Source: Porphyromonadaceae bacterium UBA7332 (GTDB taxonomy: Bacteria; Bacteroidota; Bacteroidia; Bacteroidales; UBA7332). From it: a stretch of DNA of 64,000 nucleotides. The translations under genes were made by a program, and so were the position numbers. Shown here one piece after another: positions 1 to 9,523 of the stretch (its first letter is position 1; each line of letters opens with the position of its first letter). The stretch lies in assembly GCA_002471225.1 (NCBI GenBank), contig DKPO01000016.1, positions 25,810 through 89,809 of the forward strand, written 5' to 3'. The notes beneath the pieces are model-generated. The model was not told the origin of the DNA. It saw nothing but the letters and a program-made list of their open reading frames with translations, and did no database searches.

Positions 1-390
1 GTAGGACAGAATGGCGCAGCTCTCAATTATAAAGATCTGATGCAAGGAACTTCATTTACGATGATCGTTGAAGTAACAAACCTGAATAGCAATCAGAGCT
101 ATACAAACATGGCTCTTTCTCAAATTCTTCCGGGAGGTTGGGAAATTGTATCAACACGCTATGCCGGAATCAGTGAAGGATTGAAGAATTATACGTATCA
201 GGATATACGGGATGATCGTATGCTCACATTCTTTGATTTGGGTAAAGGTGAAACTAAACAATTCTATTGCCGGATACAGGCTTCTTATGCCGGAGTATAT
301 TATATGCCGGCAACCGTATGCGAAGCTATGTATGACGCGAGCGTATATGCGCGGACAACAGCTTCTGAAATTAAAATCAAACAAGAGTGA
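1..390 (+). CDS. Alpha-2-macroglobulin family protein, C-terminal end (partial)
   Basis: Open reading frame already open at base 1; only the last ~129 residues are in the window. The sequence matches the C-terminal end of bacterial alpha-2-macroglobulins (YfhM type): the LPGGWEI segment, then DIRDDRMLTFFDL, then a segment ending in EAMYDASVYARTTAS, which corresponds to the conserved EAMYDP...GR end of the family. These are large periplasmic lipoproteins thought to trap proteases that breach the outer membrane, and in many bacteria they are encoded next to pbpC, as here. The stop codon overlaps the GTG start of pbpC by 4 bases (GTGA), so the two genes are translationally coupled. The thioester region and lipobox lie outside the window and cannot be assessed. 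Confidence 0.9.
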   Translation, partial: VGQNGAALNYKDLMQGTSFTMIVEVTNLNSNQSYTNMALSQILPGGWEIVSTRYAGISEGLKNYTYQDIRDDRMLTFFDLGKGETKQFYCRIQASYAGVYYMPATVCEAMYDASVYARTTASEIKIKQE

Positions 391-2744
391 AACTGAAGTT
401 TTCAATTTCCGGGAAATATAAAAAAAGGATAGTGCTATTTTTAGCACTATCCCTTCTTGCATTTTGTATAATACGTATGTTACCCAAACCTCATTTTGAA
501 TCTCCTACCGGTACGTTGGTTTACAGTAGTGAAGGTACACTTATGGGAGCACGTATAGCCGACGATGGTCAATGGAGATTTCAGTCAACTCAATCCGTTA
601 ACGACAAATATAAGAAAGCTCTTATAACCTTCGAAGATCAATGGTTTTACTGGCATCCGGGAGTTAACCCGATATCAATAGTACGGGCTTTCAGGCAAAA
701 TCTATCTTCGGGACGAATCATTAGCGGAGGAAGTACGCTGACAATGCAAACTGCACGTATGCTTGAAAAAGCACCCCGAACCTTTTCTCAGAAAATAAAA
801 GAAATATGTATAGCCATATATCTTGAGTTGTGTTATTCAAAAAAAGAAATATTAGAACTCTATGCCGGCAATGCTCCGTTCGGTAGTAATGTTGTTGGTA
901 TTGAAGCTGCATCATGGCGATGGTTTGGACACTCGTCCGTCAGTCTTTCCTGGGGAGAGAGTGCCTTGCTTGCTGTACTCCCGAATTCTCCGTCACTTAT
1001 GCACCCTGGTAAAAACAGAGAAGAACTTAAGGTTAAGAGAAATCGATTGCTCCGTAAAATGTATGAAAAGGAAATCATTAATAAATCGGACTACCTGACA
1101 GCTATTGATGAAGATATTCCTGAAAAACCAAAAGATCTGCCGACTCTCGCTCCCTATTTAATAGCACAGATTAATAAACTACAGAAGGGAGAAATTGTGC
1201 ATACAACGATCTCGGACAGAATGCAAAAAAGAAGTGAAGAACGCCTGATGAACTGGCATAATGAGTTCAGATCAAACGGAATCAATCACCTTGCAGCGTT
1301 AATTATAGATGTAAAAAAGAATACGGTTGTCGCTTACTGTGGAAACGTTGGGTTCTATGATAACCGAAATGGAAATCAGGTTGATATTTTACAATCTCCC
1401 CGAAGCACAGGAAGTGTTCTCAAACCCTTTTTATATTGTGCAAGCCTTCAGGATGCAGAAATATTACCTCACTCTCTGATAGCGGATGTTCCTATAAACA
1501 TTAATGGATTCTCTCCGAAAAACTACAGCAGAGATTTTGATGGTGCTGTCAAGGCTTCTGAAGCTTTACAACGATCATTAAATATACCCTTTGTCATAAG
1601 ACTTAAAGAGTATGGTATTCCCAAATTCAGAGATTTGCTGTATAATATAGGACTTAAGAGTATTAATAAATCTGCTTCTTATTATGGTCTATCTCTAATT
1701 CTCGGAGGTGCAGAGTCTACTGTCTGGGATGTTGCGTCCGGTTATGCAGCTCTTTCCCGAACACTTAACCGCTATTGCAATGAAGAGTCATATAATACAG
1801 CCGACTGGGAGAATCCCTCTTTTCTTAAACTCTCCAATACGACGCAAGGTATCGAGCAAAAAAATCCTGTCTTTTTCGATGCGGGAGCAATCTGGCAAAC
1901 GATGGAAGCTCTCAGTGAAGTAAACCGGCCTGAGGAAATGGATTGGAGTCTTATGCCCAGCATCCGCAAAGTAGCCTGGAAAACAGGAACGAGCTTTGGG
2001 AACCGGGACGCATGGGCTGTCGGTATGACTCCTGAATATGTCGTTGCAGTATGGGCAGGAAATGCAAACGGAGAAGGCCGATCGGGACTGACCGGTGCTT
2101 CAGCGGCTGCTCCGGTTATGTTTGATCTTTTTAATTCCTTACCTCCTACATCATGGTTCGATGTTCCTTACGGAGCCTTGCAAGCTGTAGCTGTCTGTCC
2201 TGAAAGCGGAAACCTGAAAGGTCGTTATTGTGAACATTCAGATACTCTGTTAGTTTGCAAAAAAGCAGCAGATTTTCCGGTTTGTACCTATCATCAGATG
2301 ATTACAGTGACAAATGATGAAACAGAACGAGTTATCGGGAATGCAGGATCTTTCAGTCATAATACCCAAACAAAACCCTGGTTTGTTTTACCTCCCGGAC
2401 AAGAATGGTTTTATGCCCGTAAACATCCGGAATACAAGGCTCTTCCTCCGGTAAGAAACTATTCATCCGTTTATACTCAGGATAATCCGATAGCCTTTAT
2501 TTATCCTTCCGGTACGGGTGCTGTCATTTTACCCCGACAAATGGATGGCTCAAAAGGGAAAGTCATATTAGAAGCAACTCATCGCAATGAGGATGCAACG
2601 CTTTTTTGGCATATTGATAATAAATATATCGGAAGTACACACCGGTTCCATCAAATGGAGATAGACGAGGAAACAGGTAAACATCGTATTCTTCTGCTGG
2701 ATGAGCAAGGTAACTCGGTCTCAAGATATATCGATATTCAATAA
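387..2744 (+). CDS. pbpC: Penicillin-binding protein 1C
   Basis: A 785-residue class A-type penicillin-binding protein with a GTG start overlapping the upstream stop. A membrane anchor lies at about residues 14-31. The GT51 glycosyltransferase domain (about 45-225) shows EDQWFYWHPG near residue 83 and GGSTLTMQTARM. The transpeptidase domain has the active-site SVLK near residue 342, an SLN motif and KTGTS near residue 531. The last ~100 residues look like the PBP1C C-terminal domain (BiPBP_C). It would polymerise and possibly cross-link peptidoglycan from the inner membrane. Pairing with an alpha-2-macroglobulin is the classical yfhM-pbpC arrangement, interpreted as a defence and repair unit. 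Length and motifs are complete. The 187 bases downstream contain no clear terminator. Confidence 0.95.
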   Translation: MKLKFSISGKYKKRIVLFLALSLLAFCIIRMLPKPHFESPTGTLVYSSEGTLMGARIADDGQWRFQSTQSVNDKYKKALITFEDQWFYWHPGVNPISIVRAFRQNLSSGRIISGGSTLTMQTARMLEKAPRTFSQKIKEICIAIYLELCYSKKEILELYAGNAPFGSNVVGIEAASWRWFGHSSVSLSWGESALLAVLPNSPSLMHPGKNREELKVKRNRLLRKMYEKEIINKSDYLTAIDEDIPEKPKDLPTLAPYLIAQINKLQKGEIVHTTISDRMQKRSEERLMNWHNEFRSNGINHLAALIIDVKKNTVVAYCGNVGFYDNRNGNQVDILQSPRSTGSVLKPFLYCASLQDAEILPHSLIADVPININGFSPKNYSRDFDGAVKASEALQRSLNIPFVIRLKEYGIPKFRDLLYNIGLKSINKSASYYGLSLILGGAESTVWDVASGYAALSRTLNRYCNEESYNTADWENPSFLKLSNTTQGIEQKNPVFFDAGAIWQTMEALSEVNRPEEMDWSLMPSIRKVAWKTGTSFGNRDAWAVGMTPEYVVAVWAGNANGEGRSGLTGASAAAPVMFDLFNSLPPTSWFDVPYGALQAVAVCPESGNLKGRYCEHSDTLLVCKKAADFPVCTYHQMITVTNDETERVIGNAGSFSHNTQTKPWFVLPPGQEWFYARKHPEYKALPPVRNYSSVYTQDNPIAFIYPSGTGAVILPRQMDGSKGKVILEATHRNEDATLFWHIDNKYIGSTHRFHQMEIDEETGKHRILLLDEQGNSVSRYIDIQ

Positions 2745-2896
2745 TTGAGCTGGCTTTGATGATCAAGCAGATATTTTTCAGAAAAAAGAAAGATTAAAGC
2801 TACAAAAAAGTCAAAAAACGGATAGAAAGAACGAGTGATAAATAAATTAATCGTAAAATTCAAAACAGTTTCTAAGGATATATACTTGGATTATTG

Positions 2897-2904
2897 TAGT
2901 TTTG
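2897..2904 (+). promoter_or_regulatory. Bacteroidales -7 box upstream of lptD
   Basis: TAGTTTTG matches the TAnnTTTG consensus and lies about 28 nt before the lptD start codon. No good TTTG is found at the -33 spacing, so this is a single-box prediction. Confidence 0.45.
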
Positions 2905-2931
2905 CGTTACATTCGATTTTAAAAGTATCAG

Positions 2932-5631
2932 ATGGATAAAAAACATAAATACTTATTATATGTCTTACCTGTCTTTGCACTGCTGCAAGTTTCTATGTAT
3001 TCGCTTGCTTCGCCTCAAATGCAGGATGACACTAAAAAAGGTAAATCGCCGCCGGCTAAGGCCTTAGCGCGGGACTCTTTAACGAAAGACTCGATAAGCG
3101 TGGATTCAGCCAGACACAAAGAATCAAAAAGTGCGCTGAATGACATTGTGAATTTCGAAGCTACAGACTCCATGGTTCTGATGGGCTCCAATCAGGCTTT
3201 ACTATATGGTAATGGAAAAGTGACGTATGAAAATATCCAGTTAGATGCTAACTACATACGCATGAATATGGATAGTAGTCTTGTATACGCTACCGGAACA
3301 AAAGATTCGGTTGGTAAAATGCAGGGATTACCTATATTCAAACAAGGAGAAGATCAGTATGAGTCTCAGACAATGAGATATAATTTCCAAACTCAGAAAG
3401 GGCTCATCACCAATGTGGTGACACAGCAAGGAGAAGGCTATGTAGTGGGCGGAGTAACCAAGAAGATGCCAAACGATGATATGTACATGACCGGTTGTAA
3501 ATATACAACTTGTGATCACCATGATCATCCTCACTTCTATCTGAATCTGACAAAAGCCAAGGTAAGACCCGGAAAGAATATCGTCACGGGACCTGCTTAT
3601 CTGGTAATTGAAGATGTTCCGCTTCCTGTTGCTATTCCATTCGGATTTTTCCCTTTCTCTAAAACTTATTCAAGTGGTATCATCTTCCCGACTTTCGGGG
3701 ATGACGGTCAAAAAGGTTTTTATCTTTCGAACGGAGGTTACTACTTTGCATTAAGTGATTATATGGATTTAGCCCTTACGGGAGAAATTTATACGAAAGG
3801 ATCATGGGGGTTAAACGCTCAATCCACTTATACGAAAAGATATAAGTATAACGGTAATTTCAATTTGAATTATCTGGTTACGGTATTGGGTGATAAAGGG
3901 CTTCCGGATTACAGTAAATCGAAAGGTTTTCGCGTAAACTGGACACACACTCAAGATCAGAAAGTTAATCCGAATATGAATTTCTCTGCAAGTGTGAATT
4001 TCTCTACGAATAGCTTTGATCATAACAACTTTAACAGTCAGTACAATCCTATGCAATTTACTGACAATAATAAAAGTTCGACGATCAACTTTTCGTATAA
4101 TTTCCCGAATTCACCTTTCAGTTTATCAAGCTCGTTCAACATTAACCAGAACTCGCGCGATACAATGCTTGCAGTGACTTTGCCGGATCTGACGTTCAAT
4201 ATGAGTCGTATTTATCCTTTCAAACGTAAAGAGGTAATTGGCAGTGAACGCTGGTATGAGAAGATTTCGATGAACTACACCATGCAGCTCCGAAACTCTT
4301 TGCAGGCTAAAGAATATGAGTTCTTCAAAAAGAATCTGGTTCAGGACTGGAACAATGGTATCTCTCATCAGATCCCGATTTCAGCATCCTTCAACCTTTT
4401 CAAATATTTGAATATCAGCCCTTCATTTACTTATAATGAAAAATGGTACACAAATAAAATTGAAGAATCCTGGGATCCGCTCAATTCTGTCGCTATAAAG
4501 GATACGACTTACGGTTTCAACCGGGTATATAACTATAATGCCAGTGTTTCGTTAAATACGAAATTATATGGTTTTTATAAGCCAATACCTAAACTATTCG
4601 GAAATAAGGTAGAGATGATCAGACACGTTCTGACTCCGTCGGTCAGCTTTAGCTGGGCTCCTGACTTCGGTGCAAATCGTTTCGGATTCTGGAAAAGCTA
4701 TGACAAAATCAATAAAGACGGAACCGTAACCCGAGTTGATTATTCACCTTATTCCAATGGAATTTTTGGTACGGCACCTCGCGGGAAGCAGGGCGTTGTC
4801 AGTCTAAGCTTACAGAATAATGTCGAAATGAAGGTTGCATCAAAAACTGATTCAACCGGATTTAAGAAAATAAGCCTGATTGATAACTTTACGGTAAATT
4901 CCAGCTACAATATGGCTGCTGACTCGATGAAGCTAAGTAATATCAATACTTCCCTTCGTGTGAAGCTTACAAAGGATTTCACATTAAATGTGAACGGTAC
5001 TTTTGATCCATATATGTATGCTGCTAATTCTTCAGGAACTTCAGGTGTGCGGATTAATAAATTACGTATTGCCAACGGTAAAGGATTAGGCCGTTTATCA
5101 AGTGCCAGCACTACTTTCTCTTATACTTTCTCGGACAAGATGTTCCAGAAAAAAGAGAAAACAACGCCACCTCCGGGTACTGAAGGTAAAACCGGTGGAG
5201 ATAATACTCCTCCTGCCGATCCTCAGGAAGAAGCGAAGAAAAGTACAATCAGCGACGGTTATCAGCCGTTTACGATGCCTTGGAGTTTATCTTTGAATTA
5301 CTCTTTGGGTATCGGGTACGGAAAGTTCAATCCTCAGAAACTAGAGTATGATTACAAGCTTAATCAGAACCTAAGTATTTCAGGGAATTTGAATCTGACT
5401 CAAAACTGGTCTATGAATATGTCTACCAGCTGGGATTTTGATCGTTCAAGACTTGCTTTTATGAATTTAGGAATCACGAGAAACTTACACTGTTGGTCAA
5501 TGTCCGCCAACATTGTTCCGGTAGGAAATTTCAAATCCTACAACTTCTCAATCTCCGTAAATTCATCTTTACTAAAAGACTTGAAATGGGATAAACGAGG
5601 AAACTCAGGCGAAGCCGTTCCATGGTACTAA
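2932..5631 (+). CDS. lptD: LPS-assembly outer membrane protein LptD (Bacteroidota type)
   Basis: An 899-residue protein with an N-terminal signal sequence (hydrophobic stretch about residues 7-25). The OstA-like beta-jellyroll segment (about 75-200) has repeated patterns such as GNGKVTYENIQLDANYI and YESQTMRYNFQTQKGLI. A long C-terminal beta-barrel rich in alternating aromatic residues follows. LptD receives LPS from the periplasmic bridge and inserts it into the outer leaflet of the outer membrane. A Lys/Pro/Thr-rich low-complexity segment near residues 740-770 probably forms a loop. A short His/Cys cluster (TTCDHHDHPHFYLN) lies at the jellyroll-barrel junction. The gene is monocistronic: its own -7 box lies upstream and a strong bidirectional terminator follows. 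The assignment rests on architecture and characteristic motifs. Confidence 0.85.
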   Translation: MDKKHKYLLYVLPVFALLQVSMYSLASPQMQDDTKKGKSPPAKALARDSLTKDSISVDSARHKESKSALNDIVNFEATDSMVLMGSNQALLYGNGKVTYENIQLDANYIRMNMDSSLVYATGTKDSVGKMQGLPIFKQGEDQYESQTMRYNFQTQKGLITNVVTQQGEGYVVGGVTKKMPNDDMYMTGCKYTTCDHHDHPHFYLNLTKAKVRPGKNIVTGPAYLVIEDVPLPVAIPFGFFPFSKTYSSGIIFPTFGDDGQKGFYLSNGGYYFALSDYMDLALTGEIYTKGSWGLNAQSTYTKRYKYNGNFNLNYLVTVLGDKGLPDYSKSKGFRVNWTHTQDQKVNPNMNFSASVNFSTNSFDHNNFNSQYNPMQFTDNNKSSTINFSYNFPNSPFSLSSSFNINQNSRDTMLAVTLPDLTFNMSRIYPFKRKEVIGSERWYEKISMNYTMQLRNSLQAKEYEFFKKNLVQDWNNGISHQIPISASFNLFKYLNISPSFTYNEKWYTNKIEESWDPLNSVAIKDTTYGFNRVYNYNASVSLNTKLYGFYKPIPKLFGNKVEMIRHVLTPSVSFSWAPDFGANRFGFWKSYDKINKDGTVTRVDYSPYSNGIFGTAPRGKQGVVSLSLQNNVEMKVASKTDSTGFKKISLIDNFTVNSSYNMAADSMKLSNINTSLRVKLTKDFTLNVNGTFDPYMYAANSSGTSGVRINKLRIANGKGLGRLSSASTTFSYTFSDKMFQKKEKTTPPPGTEGKTGGDNTPPADPQEEAKKSTISDGYQPFTMPWSLSLNYSLGIGYGKFNPQKLEYDYKLNQNLSISGNLNLTQNWSMNMSTSWDFDRSRLAFMNLGITRNLHCWSMSANIVPVGNFKSYNFSISVNSSLLKDLKWDKRGNSGEAVPWY

Positions 5632-5635
5632 ATAC

Positions 5636-5677
5636 AAAAAAAGAGAAGCGATTATGATAATCGCTTCTCTTTTTTCT
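5636..5677. terminator. Bidirectional terminator between lptD and the convergent barrel gene
   Basis: Perfect 13-bp stem (5642-5654 with 5658-5670) and a 3-nt loop, flanked by an A-run on the left and a T-run on the right. It can serve both converging genes. Confidence 0.85.
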
Positions 5678-5696
5678 TATAGATATATCTTATATT

Positions 5697-6491
5697 CTAC
5701 AAATGCTTCTTTATTGGAAATGCAAACAAATCATAGCTCAAAACAAGAGATCCTCTCATCTGACGCATTTCATACCCTAATGCATTCTGACCTTTCTTGA
5801 AAATATCGACAGTACCCATTGATACACGTAATCCAATATTCAAATTATGAAAGATTCGTCTTTCGTAACCAATCACAACACCTAAATCCCAGTTCGTCAT
5901 AATAGACGTAAATGGTTGAATTAACGGCTCATTCAATGGATTGATCTGATCAGCAGTCGGATTGCTTGGCACATCCGACAAATAACCTTTCTGCGCTATA
6001 TTATCAAAATTAGCATTGATTACCCAGGCTGCGTACAAACCACACATTACTTTATCACGACCTTCATTCCATGACCATTTTGCATAAACCGGAAACTCCA
6101 GAAAAGTAAAGTTCATATCCATATCGGCAATACCTGTAAACCAAACATCTTGTGATGATCCATCAGCATCTTTGATCTGGAACAACTGGTCTTTTACTTT
6201 AGCTCCTGCTTTAATACCTACTTGTTTGTAACAAACTTCTGCTACAACACCCCATGACGGAGTTATATCATATCCGATTTTCAATCCTAAAGAAGGACTT
6301 AATTTAGGCGCAACGTTTGACCCGATTTCCTCAATTGTACCAAAAGTAGTCGGAATAGCACCTCCTATATCCACACCTACAAGAGGTGCCAGATAGATAT
6401 TCGGTGTAAAGGGTGCACCTACTTGCTTAATTTTGGCTGATAGCGGGCTAACCGCTATCCATGCCATTAATAAATATAATATCTTTTTCAT
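5697..6491 (-). CDS. Outer membrane beta-barrel protein (PorT-like family)
   Basis: A 264-residue secreted protein with a signal peptide ending near residue 19 (SPLSA). The rest is an 8-10-strand type small beta-barrel with alternating aromatic and glycine residues (LSPSLGLKIGYDITPSWGVVAEVCYK, cut here for description) and a C-terminal strand typical of outer membrane proteins. It resembles the PorT/OMP_b-brl_2 group common in Bacteroidota. It is the second gene of a two-gene transcript, 29 bases behind the large lipoprotein at 6521-9214, and is closed by the shared terminator. The partner lipoprotein suggests joint surface function, but the sequence does not reveal a substrate. Confidence 0.75.
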   Translation of the reverse strand: MKKILYLLMAWIAVSPLSAKIKQVGAPFTPNIYLAPLVGVDIGGAIPTTFGTIEEIGSNVAPKLSPSLGLKIGYDITPSWGVVAEVCYKQVGIKAGAKVKDQLFQIKDADGSSQDVWFTGIADMDMNFTFLEFPVYAKWSWNEGRDKVMCGLYAAWVINANFDNIAQKGYLSDVPSNPTADQINPLNEPLIQPFTSIMTNWDLGVVIGYERRIFHNLNIGLRVSMGTVDIFKKGQNALGYEMRQMRGSLVLSYDLFAFPIKKHL

Positions 6492-6520
6492 TTTAAATCA
6501 ATTTAGGGTGAGAATACAGC

Positions 6521-9214
6521 TTATCGTTGTTTTGACACAATATACGGACCTTCCGGGGTCTGAGGATAAACCAGTCTGACATTATCTACAAGCAAACGAC
6601 TGTCTCTTGCTCCGATAAACTGATCTCCTTTAGCACTTGAGGCCATAGATAAAGAAATATGTGTCGGTTTATTTATACTTGTATAACGAACCGATATTTC
6701 TTTGTCTTCGATCCAGCCATTCGTATCTGTAAACACGAATGATCCGTTACCTAATACTTCTACATTCGGAGTTGGAACACCATGATACTCAAAAGGCTCA
6801 TTAGCTGGTCCTATCCAACGTAAAAGCTCCACAATTACTGATGCTGAGTCAACCTCTCCCGGTATCGGAATAAACTGATTATTTTTTGATTGCTCCAAAG
6901 TCGCACCACGTTTATAGTTTACATCAATAACTACTTTATTCGGGCTTTGAGTAAATGGAGAACCAAACCAGGTCATCAAACGCGGATTGTCTTTATTTCC
7001 AATATCAAATTTAAATGTACCCAGGAATAATGATCCGGCTGCGATTTCCTTAGCAAACAGATTATCTACTTTTGACGTAGTCATCTGAACAGAGTATCTA
7101 CCTTGTACAGCATCCTCGGAACGACGCATTCCTTTAACAAATGTATTATTGGATGACGCCCATGAATTTGCACCTGCGTAAAGTTCCGTTTCACTAACCC
7201 ATTTCTCAAAATTAGAATTATCTAATTGAGGCGTATAAATCAATTTTATAGTCCATGTCACTGTATTTGCTCCATCCTCAGATGTAATAGTTACCTGATT
7301 AGTCGAATTCAGATTCTGGAATGTCATCGGTGTATTATTCGGCACATCAGTAATAGCTCCTTTCGAAACTTCGAAGACCGGACGAATAACTAACGGGAAT
7401 TTATCTACCCCGCTTGCAACCTGGAAGTAAACAATATGATTTTGAGTATCCATAAAATACTCCTGAGAGATAATCACATTTGTTGGATCTTCCGAGAAAG
7501 TAATACCATTAAGGTTTGCTTCATTATTGGCATTTCCACTTGCTTTCACACTCATGTTCCATCTGACAACCGTACCATCTTCAGCAACAACATCAAAAGG
7601 TATTACTGAATTTGAATTTTCAAAGTTCAACCATTCGTATGGCGAAATCAATACACCATTCTCTGCCGGTTCAATATGACTGTAAGGCGAAGTCGTCATT
7701 GTTCCTTTTACTTTCAAAGGGAAATCCCATCCGCCTTCATCGACAATTAAAACAACTTCTTTCGTCGTCTGATCTATATAGACCATATTACTCAAGACCA
7801 TTTTATTGGTTTTCGATTCGTATTGGCTGATTTTATAAGAAACAACCTCTGCACGATCACTCTTATGCGCATTTCTGCTTTTCGGAATGATCAGCCAGTT
7901 AGCCATAGTTCCATCTTCTGCCTCAACTTTAATTGTAGCTACTGCATCTGCATTTGCAAATTCCAGTTTTGAAGGCTGATCAATCACCTTGGCTCCGGTA
8001 GAAACTGTAAGTTTTGTCAAATTTACAGTCAGCTTAGAAGTAAATAATCCACTAACGGTCATCACGACTTTTTTCTCCTGAGGATAAATCGTAAATCCGT
8101 CAACTGAAATACCTAACGGGAATGTCCCCGATTTAGCTCCCTCAATTGCTGTAATATCTGCTTGATTACTCAAACCTTTCAGAGCCTTAACATCCCATTT
8201 ACGCATCGTATTATTCATACGATCAATCGTATAGAAAACCTGTGTGGTTTCAGCAGATTCGAATGTCAGATTTTTTGAATCCGGCATTCCGATAAGTTCG
8301 CTATGTTGAGGTAAAACGATTTTATCAAAATTGAACGTTACCGGATAGATCGTAGAATTATCTACGGTGTCACGAACATATAAATCAATTACACCGGTGC
8401 GCACATTCCACGTACGCTCCAATAAAATACGATGTGTATTTTCTGTATTTACAATTTCCGGTGATAACTGATCAAAGTCAACTCCGTTTAACTCTGGTCT
8501 TGATGCATCTTCCGGAAGATTTTTACATTGAATAACCGATACTGTCCAGTTTCTGGTATTACCACTGGCTGAAGTTACTTTCAATGCTTTAATATCTTCA
8601 ACAGACTTAAAGACCATCGGCTTTCCATTCTCATAACCTGTCATCGTAGCATCATCCGATATAATAATATCCGGTGTGATTGTTAAGGGGAAAGTCAATG
8701 CTGCTCCCAGAATATCAATTTTACCTTCTGTAGCCTTAATTTCAGGATTCATACTGATAATGTTCGAAGCAGGAGATAAACCTTTAATCTCAAACTTTTC
8801 GATATAGTTACCTTCAGGCAATGCATTTTCTACTAACTCCAGATACCAGGCAACTGCTAAACCACTTTCCGCAACCACGAAAAACTTTTTTCTTTCAGTT
8901 ATTGACTGAAAAGTTACCGGATCTTTAAAATCTAAACCGATTGTTTGACCGTTAGACGTTTCCATTTTCAAAGTCATTGTCAACGGAAACTGATATTTTC
9001 CATATAAAACCGGAATAGACACAATGTGTTTTTCTTCATTAATTTCAGGCGTGCCTAATAGAATAGAAGTCGGTGAATGTGTCAAAACAGCCACACTTCT
9101 GACTGATGCATCATCTTTTAACTTTGCTAAATCAGTACATCCTTGCGTTAAAACAGCAAAGAGAACGATTGCAAAAAAGACAAATTTCATAGACATGAAT
9201 TTTTTCATTTTCAT
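6521..9214 (-). CDS. Large lipoprotein with repeated Ig-like modules and a C-terminal PCMD-like domain
   Basis: An 897-residue lipoprotein: N-terminal signal with lipobox LTQGC near residue 26. The body contains at least six repeats of about 80-100 residues. Each ends in a pattern like (V/A)EDGTxxxWxI(x)V, for example VEAEDGTMANWLIIPKS, VVAEDGTVVRWNMSVKA and ITSEDGANTVTWTIKL. This resembles the DUF5018-type beta-sandwich repeats of Bacteroidales surface lipoproteins. The last ~230 residues begin with LDNSNFEKWVSE and end in a lectin-like beta-sandwich resembling the PCMD (putative carbohydrate metabolism) domain. Surface glycan binding is a reasonable inference, but no SusC/SusD genes are adjacent. 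Several in-frame ATGs occur at the N-terminus (residues 1, 3, 7, 9), so the start is approximate. Confidence 0.7.
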   Translation of the reverse strand: MKMKKFMSMKFVFFAIVLFAVLTQGCTDLAKLKDDASVRSVAVLTHSPTSILLGTPEINEEKHIVSIPVLYGKYQFPLTMTLKMETSNGQTIGLDFKDPVTFQSITERKKFFVVAESGLAVAWYLELVENALPEGNYIEKFEIKGLSPASNIISMNPEIKATEGKIDILGAALTFPLTITPDIIISDDATMTGYENGKPMVFKSVEDIKALKVTSASGNTRNWTVSVIQCKNLPEDASRPELNGVDFDQLSPEIVNTENTHRILLERTWNVRTGVIDLYVRDTVDNSTIYPVTFNFDKIVLPQHSELIGMPDSKNLTFESAETTQVFYTIDRMNNTMRKWDVKALKGLSNQADITAIEGAKSGTFPLGISVDGFTIYPQEKKVVMTVSGLFTSKLTVNLTKLTVSTGAKVIDQPSKLEFANADAVATIKVEAEDGTMANWLIIPKSRNAHKSDRAEVVSYKISQYESKTNKMVLSNMVYIDQTTKEVVLIVDEGGWDFPLKVKGTMTTSPYSHIEPAENGVLISPYEWLNFENSNSVIPFDVVAEDGTVVRWNMSVKASGNANNEANLNGITFSEDPTNVIISQEYFMDTQNHIVYFQVASGVDKFPLVIRPVFEVSKGAITDVPNNTPMTFQNLNSTNQVTITSEDGANTVTWTIKLIYTPQLDNSNFEKWVSETELYAGANSWASSNNTFVKGMRRSEDAVQGRYSVQMTTSKVDNLFAKEIAAGSLFLGTFKFDIGNKDNPRLMTWFGSPFTQSPNKVVIDVNYKRGATLEQSKNNQFIPIPGEVDSASVIVELLRWIGPANEPFEYHGVPTPNVEVLGNGSFVFTDTNGWIEDKEISVRYTSINKPTHISLSMASSAKGDQFIGARDSRLLVDNVRLVYPQTPEGPYIVSKQR

Positions 9215-9282
9215 TTTTTATTTTAGTCTGTGCAGTATTTAATAAGGAGATTATCCCAGAAAAAACTCCATTAAAAACTCGG

Positions 9283-9290
9283 CAAAGATA
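9283..9290 (-). promoter_or_regulatory. -7 box for the 6521-9214 lipoprotein operon
   Basis: On the minus strand this reads TATCTTTG, a perfect TAnnTTTG match, leaving a leader of about 65 nt. No TTTG at -33. Confidence 0.45.
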
Positions 9291-9409
9291 GATAAATTAA
9301 CCAATCTTTATATCTAACAGATTCTAAATATGACTTTTAATCTGTTTAATAGTCGAAAATTTAATTTATCTCAAACTGCCAGCAGGTTGTATTTTATTTA
9401 TATTTCAAA

Positions 9410-9463
9410 ATTAAAAAGCAAAGACGAATAACCCGATTCGTATCTGGAATCAGATTATTCGTC
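9410..9463 (-). terminator. Terminator downstream of the Omp85-type gene
   Basis: Interrupted hairpin: outer 9-bp stem 9423-9431 with 9455-9463 and inner 5-bp stem 9435-9439 with 9447-9451. In the minus-strand RNA it is followed by a U-rich tract. Confidence 0.55.
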
Positions 9464-9523
9464 CTGAATATTTTCAATAGAAGAAGCTTTCTTATCAGGC
9501 TTTCTAAAACGTAAGAATTACCC

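Larger units (their letters stand above)
9215..9523. other. Intergenic region with promoter and terminator only
   Basis: About 309 bases between two minus-strand genes. It holds the -7 box for the lipoprotein gene and a terminator hairpin for the Omp85-type gene. No ORF or RNA gene was recognised. Confidence 0.6.
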
